Shown: positions 33,499-39,552 of the stretch, piece by piece
How the letters are laid out: each line of letters starts with the position of its first letter
How positions within the stretch are numbered: position 1 is the stretch's first letter
NCBI GenBank assembly: GCA_017745115.1
Contig: JAGIAA010000002.1
Coordinates: 135,506-175,057 of the forward strand
Reading direction: 5' to 3'
DNA length: 39,552 nucleotides
From: Sphingobium sp.
GTDB taxonomy: Bacteria > Pseudomonadota > Alphaproteobacteria > Sphingomonadales > Sphingomonadaceae
The notes under the pieces: model-generated
Database searches by the model: none
What the model saw: the letters and a program-made list of their open reading frames with translations, nothing else
What the model was told of the DNA's origin: nothing
Translations under genes and position numbers: made by a program

Positions 33499-34448
33499 GC
33501 CGCCGCGCGCCTCAACCGGTCGTTGATTGCGACGCCGATCCCTTCGTTCGGGATGGGCGCCACGGAGATGCGCGGCAATGTGCTCGCGTCGGCTTCATGT
33601 AAGGCCGCGAAGAGATTGGCCGCCGCTTCGACGAGATCGCTCTTGGCCGACAGGTTGTAGTGGCTGGGCCCGGGGCCGAAGCCGATATGATATTGATCGG
33701 CGGCCGGCGCGACGCAGTTCAGCCGCAGGGACTTGGAGGGGGCATAATGGCTCTCCAGTTGTCCCGGCGCACTGATCCCCTCGCCCGATGCCTGCACCAC
33801 AGGCAGGCCGGTCGCATCCTCGATCATCGCCGCCGTCACCGGCCCCGGGCGCAGCAGGACGACTCTATCCTCTTCGGGACGGACGATCGTCGACTCCACA
33901 CCGTCCGAAGTCCCGCCCGCATCGAGAATCAGGGGAATGCGTCCCCCGAGGCTGGCAAGCACATGGCTCGCGCGTGTGGGGCTGATGCCACCGGAATGAT
34001 TGGCGGAGGGCGCGGCCAGCGGTACACCCGCGGCGGAAATGAGAGCGCGCATGGCCGGATGCGACGGCAGGCGGACCGCGAGTGTCAACAAGCCCGCGCT
34101 CGCCAGGTCGGCTACCGGGCAATCGGCTAGCCGCGGCAGCACCATTGTCAGCGCGCCCGGCCAGAACGCCGCCGCCAGCGTCTGGACAGACGCCGAAAAC
34201 GCAACCAGCCGCTGCGCCATGGCGATATCGGCGACATGGACGATGAGCGGATTGAAGCTGGGCCGGCCTTTGGCGGCATAAATGCGCGCAACGGCGGCGG
34301 CATTGGTCGCATCTGCGGCGAGGCCATAGACCGTCTCGGTCGGCACCGCGACCGGCTCGCCCGCGCGAATGAGCATCGCCGCCTCGGCCAGCGCCGCGCC
34401 GTCATAGGGACGCATCTGCGTGACGAATGTCTGGATCCGGTGCGGCAT
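33495..34448 (-). CDS. Threonylcarbamoyl-AMP synthase, Sua5 type
   Basis: The 317-residue protein has an N-terminal YrdC/TsaC domain (RAGEPVAVPTETVYGLAADA, then AAKGRPSFNPLIVHV, and APSANHSGGISPT). A C-terminal Sua5 domain follows a linker containing APGQLESHYAPSKSL. It makes threonylcarbamoyl-AMP from threonine, bicarbonate and ATP for the t6A37 modification of tRNAs. I start at MPHRIQTFVTQ, since the upstream extension is not conserved. A 16-bp imperfect tandem repeat lies 47 bases upstream, in the divergent promoter region shared with the ATPase gene. Confidence 0.93.
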   Translation of the reverse strand: MPHRIQTFVTQMRPYDGAALAEAAMLIRAGEPVAVPTETVYGLAADATNAAAVARIYAAKGRPSFNPLIVHVADIAMAQRLVAFSASVQTLAAAFWPGALTMVLPRLADCPVADLASAGLLTLAVRLPSHPAMRALISAAGVPLAAPSANHSGGISPTRASHVLASLGGRIPLILDAGGTSDGVESTIVRPEEDRVVLLRPGPVTAAMIEDATGLPVVQASGEGISAPGQLESHYAPSKSLRLNCVAPAADQYHIGFGPGPSHYNLSAKSDLVEAAANLFAALHEADASTLPRISVAPIPNEGIGVAINDRLRRAAA

Positions 34449-34494
34449 GGGCTGCCTATAGCGACGCTGCACGGCAGGATGAAGCCCACGATCT

Positions 34495-34526
34495 ATGATC
34501 TTTGCGACCAATGATCTTTGCCACGC
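34495..34526. repeat. Imperfect 16-bp tandem repeat between divergent genes
   Basis: ATGATCTTTGCGACCA (34495-34510) is followed at once by ATGATCTTTGCCACGC (34511-34526). 13 of 16 bases match, including the first 11. It lies between the divergent Sua5-type and DUF815 genes. It could be an operator pair or a simple local duplication. Confidence 0.55.
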
Positions 34527-34554
34527 GACGCACTTGCCGTACGGGAGGGCGGCC

Positions 34555-35379
34555 ATGACCGAAGACAAACAACTGCTGACCCGCATCGCCGAAGCGCTCG
34601 AGCGCCTTGCACCCGCCGAACCGGAGCCTGCCGATCTCGGCGCGCATCCGGCCTATCGCTGGGATGGCGTGCATCTGGCGCCGATCGCCTTCGCGCCGAT
34701 CGACTATGCGCTGCTGACCGGTATCGATGCGCAGAAAACAGCCTGTCTCGACAACAGCCGCCGTCTCGCGCTGGGCCACGCCGCCCATGACATATTGCTC
34801 TGGGGCGCACGCGGCACGGGCAAGTCCGCCACCGTCGCAGCCTGCGTCGGCGAAGTGCAGAAGGAAGGCCTGCCGCTTGCCCTCATCGAAGTCGCGACGG
34901 ACGACCTGCGAAGCCTCGCGGTACTCTTCACGTTGCTCCGCCAAACCGACCGGCCGATCATCCTCTACATCGATGATCTCGGCTTCGATGGCGATTTCGG
35001 CGCGGACGCTCGTGCCCTGCGTTCATTGCTCCAGGGCGGCACGTCCAGCCGCCGGAGCAATGTCCGCCTCTATGCGACGTCCAACCGGCGCCACATCGTC
35101 GCCCGCTCGATGAACGAGCAGGACGATCCGATCAACAAGCGCGACGTGGTCGACGACAAGCTCGCTTTGTCCGACCGGTTCGGCCTGTCCTTGGGCTTCC
35201 ACGCCATGGACCAGGACAATTATGTCGCGGCCGTGGCGAGCTACGCGGAGCGCTTCGGTCTCGACTTCGAACCCGCCGCCGCGATCCAGTGGGCGACCCA
35301 GCGCGGCAGCCGCTCGGGCCGCGTCGCCTGGCAGTATATCGTGGAACTGGCCGGCCGCGCCGGGCGAACACTGGATTAG
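34555..35379 (+). CDS. DUF815-family P-loop ATPase
   Basis: This 274-residue AAA-like ATPase has Walker A GARGTGKS (residues 84-91), Walker B IILYIDDLGF (about 135-144), a sensor-like YATSNRRHIV and a C-terminal helical part. This matches the DUF815 family, common in alphaproteobacteria and without a firmly assigned role. The preferred ATG has GGAGGG ahead; an earlier ATG at 34495 falls within a tandem repeat. It appears to be a single-gene unit. Confidence 0.85.
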   Translation: MTEDKQLLTRIAEALERLAPAEPEPADLGAHPAYRWDGVHLAPIAFAPIDYALLTGIDAQKTACLDNSRRLALGHAAHDILLWGARGTGKSATVAACVGEVQKEGLPLALIEVATDDLRSLAVLFTLLRQTDRPIILYIDDLGFDGDFGADARALRSLLQGGTSSRRSNVRLYATSNRRHIVARSMNEQDDPINKRDVVDDKLALSDRFGLSLGFHAMDQDNYVAAVASYAERFGLDFEPAAAIQWATQRGSRSGRVAWQYIVELAGRAGRTLD

Positions 35380-35406
35380 AGGCTGAGCCATCGATGTTGA
35401 ACCGCT

Positions 35407-35448
35407 CGTCGTTGCGAGCCTGACTTAAGCCGGGCGAAGCAATCCAGG
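35407..35448. repeat. Degenerate intergenic repeat
   Basis: CGTCGTTGCGAGC (35407-35419) and GCGAAGCAATCCAGG (35434-35448) are the two ends of a palindromic unit I recall as common between genes in alphaproteobacteria. The middle is replaced by an unrelated 14-base stretch. It lies between the convergent DUF815 gene and the small minus-strand gene. Confidence 0.45.
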
Positions 35449-35469
35449 GGCGCTCTGTCGGATCAGACG

Positions 35470-35772
35470 CTAATCGAAATCGAGTGCGGCGGCCGCGCCG
35501 CCGGTCAGCGTGTTCGGCTTTTTGGGATCGGCTGGAATCGGCGCAGCAGCCGTGCCTGGAGGCCGGCGGCGGCGTTGCTTCAGCAGGTCGACGAGGTCAT
35601 CGATCATTCGCAACTGGACGCCGCGGAATGTCTCGATACGCGGCAAAGGGCGCACGGGCTGCGCGAACTGCCGATAGATGGCCTGTTTGTTGCCCGCCAT
35701 CATGCGGATGGTAGGCTGCTCGGCGCGCCCTTCAAGCGGCCAGCGCAAAGGTCCCATGGCCATCGTCGTCAT
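35470..35772 (-). CDS. Small basic protein, unknown, PQQ-dehydrogenase operon
   Basis: The 100-residue frame begins MTTMAMGPLRWPLEGRAEQP. A predicted helix is rich in Arg/Lys (LRMIDDLVDLLKQRRRRPP), followed by a Pro/Ala-rich tail ending AAALDFD. No membrane segment or signal is seen. It overlaps the end of the upstream small membrane protein by 41 bases, which argues for coupling, and it is the last gene of the putative operon. Family not recognised. Confidence 0.5.
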   Translation of the reverse strand: MTTMAMGPLRWPLEGRAEQPTIRMMAGNKQAIYRQFAQPVRPLPRIETFRGVQLRMIDDLVDLLKQRRRRPPGTAAAPIPADPKKPNTLTGGAAAALDFD

Positions 35773-36154
35773 TGGACGCCTTGCGCTGCACTGACGGCCG
35801 CACGCGCCGCTGGCGCGGCTTCCTGTTGCGAAGCCGCGGAAGGCGGGCAAGGGTCGCTGTCCAAGCGCCCCGAGAGCGGCTCAGGGCAGCGACCGTCCAG
35901 GCCGTGATGACCGCATCCACATAGACGGAAACGTCGATCGCCGTGAGCGTGGCGAGCTCCATCGATCCGATCAAGGCTGCGCCCTGCGCCAGTGCCAGAA
36001 GGACAATCAGGAAGACCAGATGGCGCCGTTCGAGCCCGCCGAGAAAGGTCAGCGGCCGCTCGACCAGGGTGCGATGCAGCCATTGGGCACTGCCCGTCTC
36101 AGGCCACAGCTTCATGATCAGCGTGGCGATCAGGAGCAGTCCGGCAAGCGTCAT
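35732..36154 (-). CDS. Small membrane protein downstream of the PQQ dehydrogenase
   Basis: The 140-residue product has three hydrophobic helices (about residues 1-17, 45-64 and 70-92) and then a strongly basic cytoplasmic tail (LPRLRNRKPRQRRVRP). It starts 22 bases after the dehydrogenase stop. It might anchor or assist the dehydrogenase, but there is no direct evidence. The following small gene overlaps its 3' end by 41 bases. Family not recognised. Confidence 0.65.
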   Translation of the reverse strand: MTLAGLLLIATLIMKLWPETGSAQWLHRTLVERPLTFLGGLERRHLVFLIVLLALAQGAALIGSMELATLTAIDVSVYVDAVITAWTVAALSRSRGAWTATLARLPRLRNRKPRQRRVRPSVQRKASNDDDGHGTFALAA

Positions 36155-36176
36155 CGATGTCCCCCAGTTTGAAGCG

Positions 36177-37541
36177 TTACAATGCGGGAGTCGGTGGGAC
36201 GGCAGGCTTCGGCGCCGTGGGATTGCTGACGCGCCAGATCAAGCCGCCGACGTCGTCGCTGATCAGCAGCGACCCGTCCTTGAGCACGAGGGCATCGACC
36301 GGGCGGCCCTGTGCCTCGTCCTTGCCGTTGAGGAAGCCGGTCAGCAGGTCGACAGGCTTGCCTGTCGGATGGCCGGTCCCGTCGAAGGCGACATAGACGA
36401 CCTTGTATCCGGCCAGCGGCTTGCGGTTCCAGCTGCCATGCAGGCCGATGAAGGCGCCGTGATCGAAGGGTGCCCCGAGCGCGGCGCCGTTCGAGAAGGC
36501 GAGGCCGACGGGTGCGGTGTGCGAACCAAGTCCGAAGTCGGGGCGATGCGTATATTCGCGTAGCTCAGGCCTGCCCGGCTCGACGCGCTTGTCCTCGTAG
36601 CCGCCCCAGTAATTCCACGGCCAGCCATAGAAGCCGCCGAACTGTATCTCGGTCAGATAGTCCGGCGGCAGGTCGGAGCCGAGCATGTCGCGCTCGTTGA
36701 CGACACCCCAGAGATCGCCATTCCATGGATTCCATGCCAGCGCGGTCGGGTTGCGCAGGCCGCTTGCATAGATGATCGCCTCGCCCTTCTTGAGATCGAT
36801 CTCGAGGACCGCCGCGCGATTGTCCTCACTTTCGATGCCGTTCTCGGCGATATTGCTGTTCGATCCGACCGCGACGTAGAGCTTGGTGCCGTCCGCATTC
36901 GCCACGAGGTCGCGGCCCCAGTGATAATTGGGCGCGCTCGCGGGCAGATTGGCGATCTTGCGCGGCTTCACTGCGATCTGCGTGTCGCCTTCCTTATAGG
37001 GCACGGCGACTAGGCTGTCGGTGTTGGCGACGTAGAGCGTGTCGCCGACGAGAGCCATGCCCTGCGGCGAATTGAGGCCCTTCAGGAGAACGAAGCGCTG
37101 GTCGGCAACGCCATCGCCATTGCTGTCGCGGAGGAGCGCGATGCGATTGGCCGATGGCGTATCCGCGCCGGCCTGCCCCATGAACCAGCCCATCACGACG
37201 TCGGTCAGGCTGCTCTTCGGGCGCGGCGGCGAATTGGTCTCGGCGACCAGCACGTCGCCGTTCGGCAAGAGCAGCAGGTTTCGCGGATGGTCGAGGCCGG
37301 CGAAGAAGCGGTTGACCTTGAGGCCCTTGGCGGGAACGGGTGCTGCGTCCTTCGCCCAGCCGACTGGCTTGGCGATGCCCACCGTCGGGATGATCTGCTT
37401 TCGAGGCTCGGTGAATTTGGGCTCGCGGCCCTCCAGCGCATTTTCCTGCAGTCGCGCGATGTCCGGCCGGGACAGGTAGAGATACACGCCGCCTGCGGCG
37501 ATGATCAGCGACAGGATCGCCAGGAGGATATATTTGCGCAT
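36177..37541 (-). CDS. PQQ-dependent sugar dehydrogenase (sorbosone/glucose dehydrogenase family)
   Basis: The 454-residue product has an N-terminal membrane anchor or signal (residues 4-23), so it faces the periplasm. A six-bladed propeller of the soluble-GDH/L-sorbosone dehydrogenase family follows. Visible are GLDHPRNLLLLPNGDVLVAE, a calcium-binding-like loop DSNGDGVAD (139-147), NYHWGRDLVANADGTKLYV, GLRNPTALAWNPWNGDLWG and FIGLHGSWNRKP. It would oxidise an aldose with PQQ and pass electrons to the respiratory chain; PQQ synthesis genes are not in the window. No Shine-Dalgarno is visible, and the promoter seems to place the mRNA start at the ATG. Two small genes follow closely. Confidence 0.87.
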   Translation of the reverse strand: MRKYILLAILSLIIAAGGVYLYLSRPDIARLQENALEGREPKFTEPRKQIIPTVGIAKPVGWAKDAAPVPAKGLKVNRFFAGLDHPRNLLLLPNGDVLVAETNSPPRPKSSLTDVVMGWFMGQAGADTPSANRIALLRDSNGDGVADQRFVLLKGLNSPQGMALVGDTLYVANTDSLVAVPYKEGDTQIAVKPRKIANLPASAPNYHWGRDLVANADGTKLYVAVGSNSNIAENGIESEDNRAAVLEIDLKKGEAIIYASGLRNPTALAWNPWNGDLWGVVNERDMLGSDLPPDYLTEIQFGGFYGWPWNYWGGYEDKRVEPGRPELREYTHRPDFGLGSHTAPVGLAFSNGAALGAPFDHGAFIGLHGSWNRKPLAGYKVVYVAFDGTGHPTGKPVDLLTGFLNGKDEAQGRPVDALVLKDGSLLISDDVGGLIWRVSNPTAPKPAVPPTPAL

Positions 37542-37547
37542 GGCCGC

Positions 37548-37576
37548 AATTTAGGCGCCGCATGCGCCCGGCGCAA
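37548..37576 (-). promoter_or_regulatory. Promoter of the PQQ dehydrogenase operon, possibly leaderless
   Basis: On the minus strand, TTGCGC (complement of 37571-37576) and TAAATT (complement of 37548-37553) are 17 bases apart. The expected transcription start, 6-7 bases on, falls at the ATG (37541). The absence of a Shine-Dalgarno before that ATG agrees with a leaderless mRNA. Confidence 0.4.
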
Positions 37577-37581
37577 CCATC

Positions 37582-37600
37582 GATGTAATCTTGTTACATC
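37582..37600. promoter_or_regulatory. Dyad operator candidate GATGTAA-N5-TTACATC
   Basis: This is a perfect 7-bp inverted repeat around TCTTG, A+T rich within GC-rich DNA. It sits directly upstream of the -35 box of the PQQ dehydrogenase and 9 bases beyond the end of the next gene. The size fits a dimeric regulator such as a TetR, GntR or MarR type; no such gene is adjacent. Confidence 0.5.
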
Positions 37601-37609
37601 AGGCGAAGC

Positions 37610-37789
37610 TCAGCGCGATCCCGCCAGCCAGACCAGCAGCGCGATGGCGATGCCCACTCCCAGTCCGATGAGAAAGCCCATGCTCGGCGAATAGCCGAGG
37701 GCGCCAGCGACGAATGGCCCTGCGATCGTCAGGATCGCCAGCGGCGCGCCGCCGGCCATGATGTTGCGGTTGGTGCGAGATCTGGTCAT
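37610..37789 (-). CDS. Small membrane protein, unknown
   Basis: The 59-residue product has two hydrophobic segments (GGAPLAILTIAGPFVAGALG and GFLIGLGVGIAIALLVWLAG) linked by a short turn, and a basic N-terminus MTRSRTNRN. This makes it a two-helix hairpin in the inner membrane. No clear ribosome-binding site is seen before the chosen ATG; MAGGAP, ten codons later, is an alternative. Unrecognised. Confidence 0.55.
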   Translation of the reverse strand: MTRSRTNRNIMAGGAPLAILTIAGPFVAGALGYSPSMGFLIGLGVGIAIALLVWLAGSR

Positions 37790-38007
37790 CCGCGCGCCAT
37801 GCCATGCATCGCAAAATGATACCAGCCGTGCCGAAACGGGACCGGCTGTCCCGCCCTGGGATTTGGCTAAGAGACTCTTCACCAGTCAACCCGGCGCAAA
37901 TGCGCGGCAGCGGTTATTTGGCACGGCCCTTGGACTGTATTCTCCGGCGGATTTTGACCGGCGACTATTGGCCGGGCTGATCTGGAAGAATTTAAAGGGT
38001 GTATTCG

Positions 38008-38217
38008 ATGAATCTTCCGATGCTCGCCGACAGGCAGAGCTATGACGATGCCGCCGCGCTGATCGAGACCTATGGCGATCATGCCGGGATCGAAGCGGCA
38101 CTCCGGGCCGACAAGAGCCGGGAGAAGGGCAATCACATCCATTTCTGCCACTGGCGGCAGATCGAGCGCATGGTGGTCCTGCTCTCGGTCGATCAGGCGA
38201 TCGGCACCATCCACTGA
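38008..38217 (+). CDS. Small soluble protein, unknown
   Basis: The 69-residue product begins MNLPMLADRQSYDDAAALIE and contains REKGNHIHFCHWRQIERMVV, a compact pattern that looks conserved in alphaproteobacterial small proteins (recollection only). AAAGGG stands 8 bases before the ATG, and an in-frame GTG lies three codons earlier. It is mostly helical with no membrane segment. Function unknown. Confidence 0.6.
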   Translation: MNLPMLADRQSYDDAAALIETYGDHAGIEAALRADKSREKGNHIHFCHWRQIERMVVLLSVDQAIGTIH

Positions 38218-38266
38218 TTTCGGTCACTGATATCCGGCCGGGCCGAGTCCGGTGAGGGACGAGTGC

Positions 38267-38297
38267 AAGGCGCGGCGGATCAGGTCCCCCGCGCCTT
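38267..38297 (-). terminator. Hairpin spanning the acyl-CoA ligase stop codon
   Basis: AAGGCGCGG (38267-38275) and CCGCGCCTT (38289-38297) form a perfect 9-bp stem. The stop codon TGA (complement of 38280-38282) lies in the 13-base loop. There is no T tract, so it is a weak terminator or mRNA 3' stabiliser at best. Confidence 0.45.
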
Positions 38298-39552
38298 TGC
38301 CTTGAGCTTTTCCTCTTCGACCAGTTCCTTGCGCGAGAGCTTGCCGACCAGCGTCTTGGGCAGGGACTCGCGGATCTCGACCGCACAGACGCGCTCATGC
38401 TTGCCGAGCTGGGGATTGAGCCAGGCCATGAGCGCCGCGCCGTCGGGCTTGTCCTCGACATCAGGCCGCAGCGTGACGAAGGCCTTGGGCATCTCGCCAT
38501 GATAGGTGTCGGGGATGCCGATCACGAGCGCCTCGCGAACCGCGGGATGCTGGTAGAGGACAGCCTCGACCTGGCTTGGAAAGACCTTGAAGCCGCCCAC
38601 GGCGATCATGTCCTTGATCCGGTCGACAACCGACACATAACCATCTTCGTCGATCAGCCCAACGTCGCCCGTCCGAAGATAGCCGAGCACGAACACATCC
38701 TTGTCGGCGTCCGGATTGTGCCAATAGCCGCGCATGATCTGCGGGCCGGAGATCGCGATCTCGCCCGGCTCTCCTGGCCGCGCCGCCTTGCGCGGGTCCT
38801 CGCGGTCGAGCAGCTTGATCCGCGTGCCGGGCAGTGGCTGGCCGATCGTACCGACCTTGCCGTCCTTCTTGTAGGGATTGACCGAAGCGACCCCGCTGCA
38901 TTCGGTGAGCCCGTAACCCTCGACGATCGTCGAGCCGGTCGTCGCCTCGAACTGGTCCTTGAGTGCCATCGACAGCGGCGCGCCGCCGGAAATGCACACG
39001 CGCACGGACGAAAGATTGGCACTGCGGATGCCCGGATGGTCGAGCATCGCCTGGAACATGGTCGGCACGCCCGGCAGCGAGGTCGCCCGGGTTCGTTTGA
39101 CCGCGGCAAAGACCTGTTTCGCATCGAAGCGCGGCAGCATCACGATCTCGCCGCCATGCGAGATGGTCCGGTTGAGGACGCTCGCATTGGCGAAGACGTG
39201 GAAGAAGGGCAGCACGCCCACGATCCGGTCGGACTGGCCGATGAAGGGATCGACGAGATTGATCTGCCGGGCATTGGCCGTGAGATTCTGGTGGGTGAGC
39301 ATCGCGCCCTTGGGCCGCCCCGTGGTGCCGCCGGTATATTGGATGAGCGCGAGATCCTTTTCGGCATCGAGCGGCGGCAGGCGCTGCTCGGCCGGCGCAC
39401 GGACGAAGTCTCCGAATTTGAGGATGCGCTTGTCGCCTTCCGGCAGAGCCGCGTCGCCGCGCGACTTGAGCAGCCGGTAGAGTATGCGCTTGATCGGCGG
39501 CAGGCAGGACGCGACCGAACCGACGATCAGCCGCTCGATGCAGCTCGTCTCC
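38280..39552 (-). CDS. Long-chain fatty-acid-CoA ligase/AMP-dependent synthetase, N-terminal part missing
   Basis: The frame is open to the window edge; 423 residues are visible. It has the AMP-binding P-loop YTGGTTGRPKGAMLTHQN, the motif GYGLTECSGVASVNPY, and the C-terminal stretches YLRTGDVGLIDEDGYVSVVD, then RIKDMIAVGGFKVFPSQVE and the catalytic Lys near SLPKTLVGKLSRKELVE. It activates fatty acids (or related acids) to acyl-CoA through acyl-AMP. This matches FadD-like enzymes of about 560 residues. The start lies beyond base 39552. Chain-length preference cannot be told. Confidence 0.9.
   Translation of the reverse strand, partial: ETSCIERLIVGSVASCLPPIKRILYRLLKSRGDAALPEGDKRILKFGDFVRAPAEQRLPPLDAEKDLALIQYTGGTTGRPKGAMLTHQNLTANARQINLVDPFIGQSDRIVGVLPFFHVFANASVLNRTISHGGEIVMLPRFDAKQVFAAVKRTRATSLPGVPTMFQAMLDHPGIRSANLSSVRVCISGGAPLSMALKDQFEATTGSTIVEGYGLTECSGVASVNPYKKDGKVGTIGQPLPGTRIKLLDREDPRKAARPGEPGEIAISGPQIMRGYWHNPDADKDVFVLGYLRTGDVGLIDEDGYVSVVDRIKDMIAVGGFKVFPSQVEAVLYQHPAVREALVIGIPDTYHGEMPKAFVTLRPDVEDKPDGAALMAWLNPQLGKHERVCAVEIRESLPKTLVGKLSRKELVEEEKLKAKARGT

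Noticed and set aside
1..39552. CRISPR arrays, insertion sequences, prophage genes, toxin-antitoxin or known anti-phage systems
   Set aside because: I looked across both strands and found no regularly spaced repeats, transposase, integrase, phage structural or defence signatures.

Overview
The window reads as ordinary chromosome of an alphaproteobacterium, most likely a member of the Sphingomonadales. The grounds are a high G+C content, GTG starts beside ATG, the rpmI-rplT...pheS-pheT order, a large TonB-dependent receptor, a bactofilin/M23 peptidase pair, and several small palindromic intergenic repeats of the kind seen in sphingomonads. I see no phage, insertion sequence, integrase or CRISPR array. 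The first gene (rpmI) and the last (an acyl-CoA ligase) run off the window ends.

Layout. 1-7.6 kb (+): translation genes (rpmI, rplT, pheS, pheT, prfC), with a LysE-type exporter and an aldose-1-epimerase-like protein among them. 7.65-11.5 kb (-): an M23 peptidase overlapping a bactofilin by 59 bp, then a small membrane protein, an MHS-type MFS transporter and an NTF2-like protein. 11.5-11.9 kb: a non-coding stretch with a phased cluster of GANTC sites, then tRNA-Ser(GCU). 12.0-18.7 kb: an OmpR-type response regulator and histidine kinase (+), converging on a minus-strand group of short-chain dehydrogenase, GH130 glycosidase/phosphorylase and TonB-dependent receptor. 18.8-24.3 kb: a small membrane protein (-), then (+) a GNAT-like protein, a His-rich secreted protein and a two-gene heavy-metal RND efflux system (adaptor plus pump, no outer-membrane factor in the window). 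24.3-27.7 kb (-): a four-gene sugar-phosphate operon (class II aldolase, CbbY-like phosphatase, DhaL, DhaK; no DhaM). 28.0-33.5 kb (+): M17 aminopeptidase, MFS_3 transporter, NlpC/P60 hydrolase, argC, msrA and a small lipoprotein. 33.5-35.4 kb: Sua5/TsaC-type protein (-) and a DUF815 ATPase (+). 35.5-37.8 kb (-): a PQQ-type sorbosone/glucose dehydrogenase with two downstream small genes, plus one small membrane protein. 38.0-39.55 kb: a small unknown gene (+) and the acyl-CoA ligase (-).

Two candidate systems stand out. The first is the two-component/TonB receptor/GH130/SDR locus. Its receptor promoter carries a perfect 11-bp tandem direct repeat, the site geometry of OmpR/PhoB regulators, and its leader could fold to hide the ribosome-binding site. 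The second is the aldolase-CbbY-DhaL-DhaK operon, which looks like a complete kinase/phosphatase/aldolase route for an unidentified short sugar. Also notable are a REP doublet inside the pheS-pheT operon, a possible leaderless promoter with a dyad operator at the PQQ dehydrogenase, and helically phased GANTC sites upstream of the cell-shape operon. All functional links are inferred from sequence; none was tested by search or experiment.
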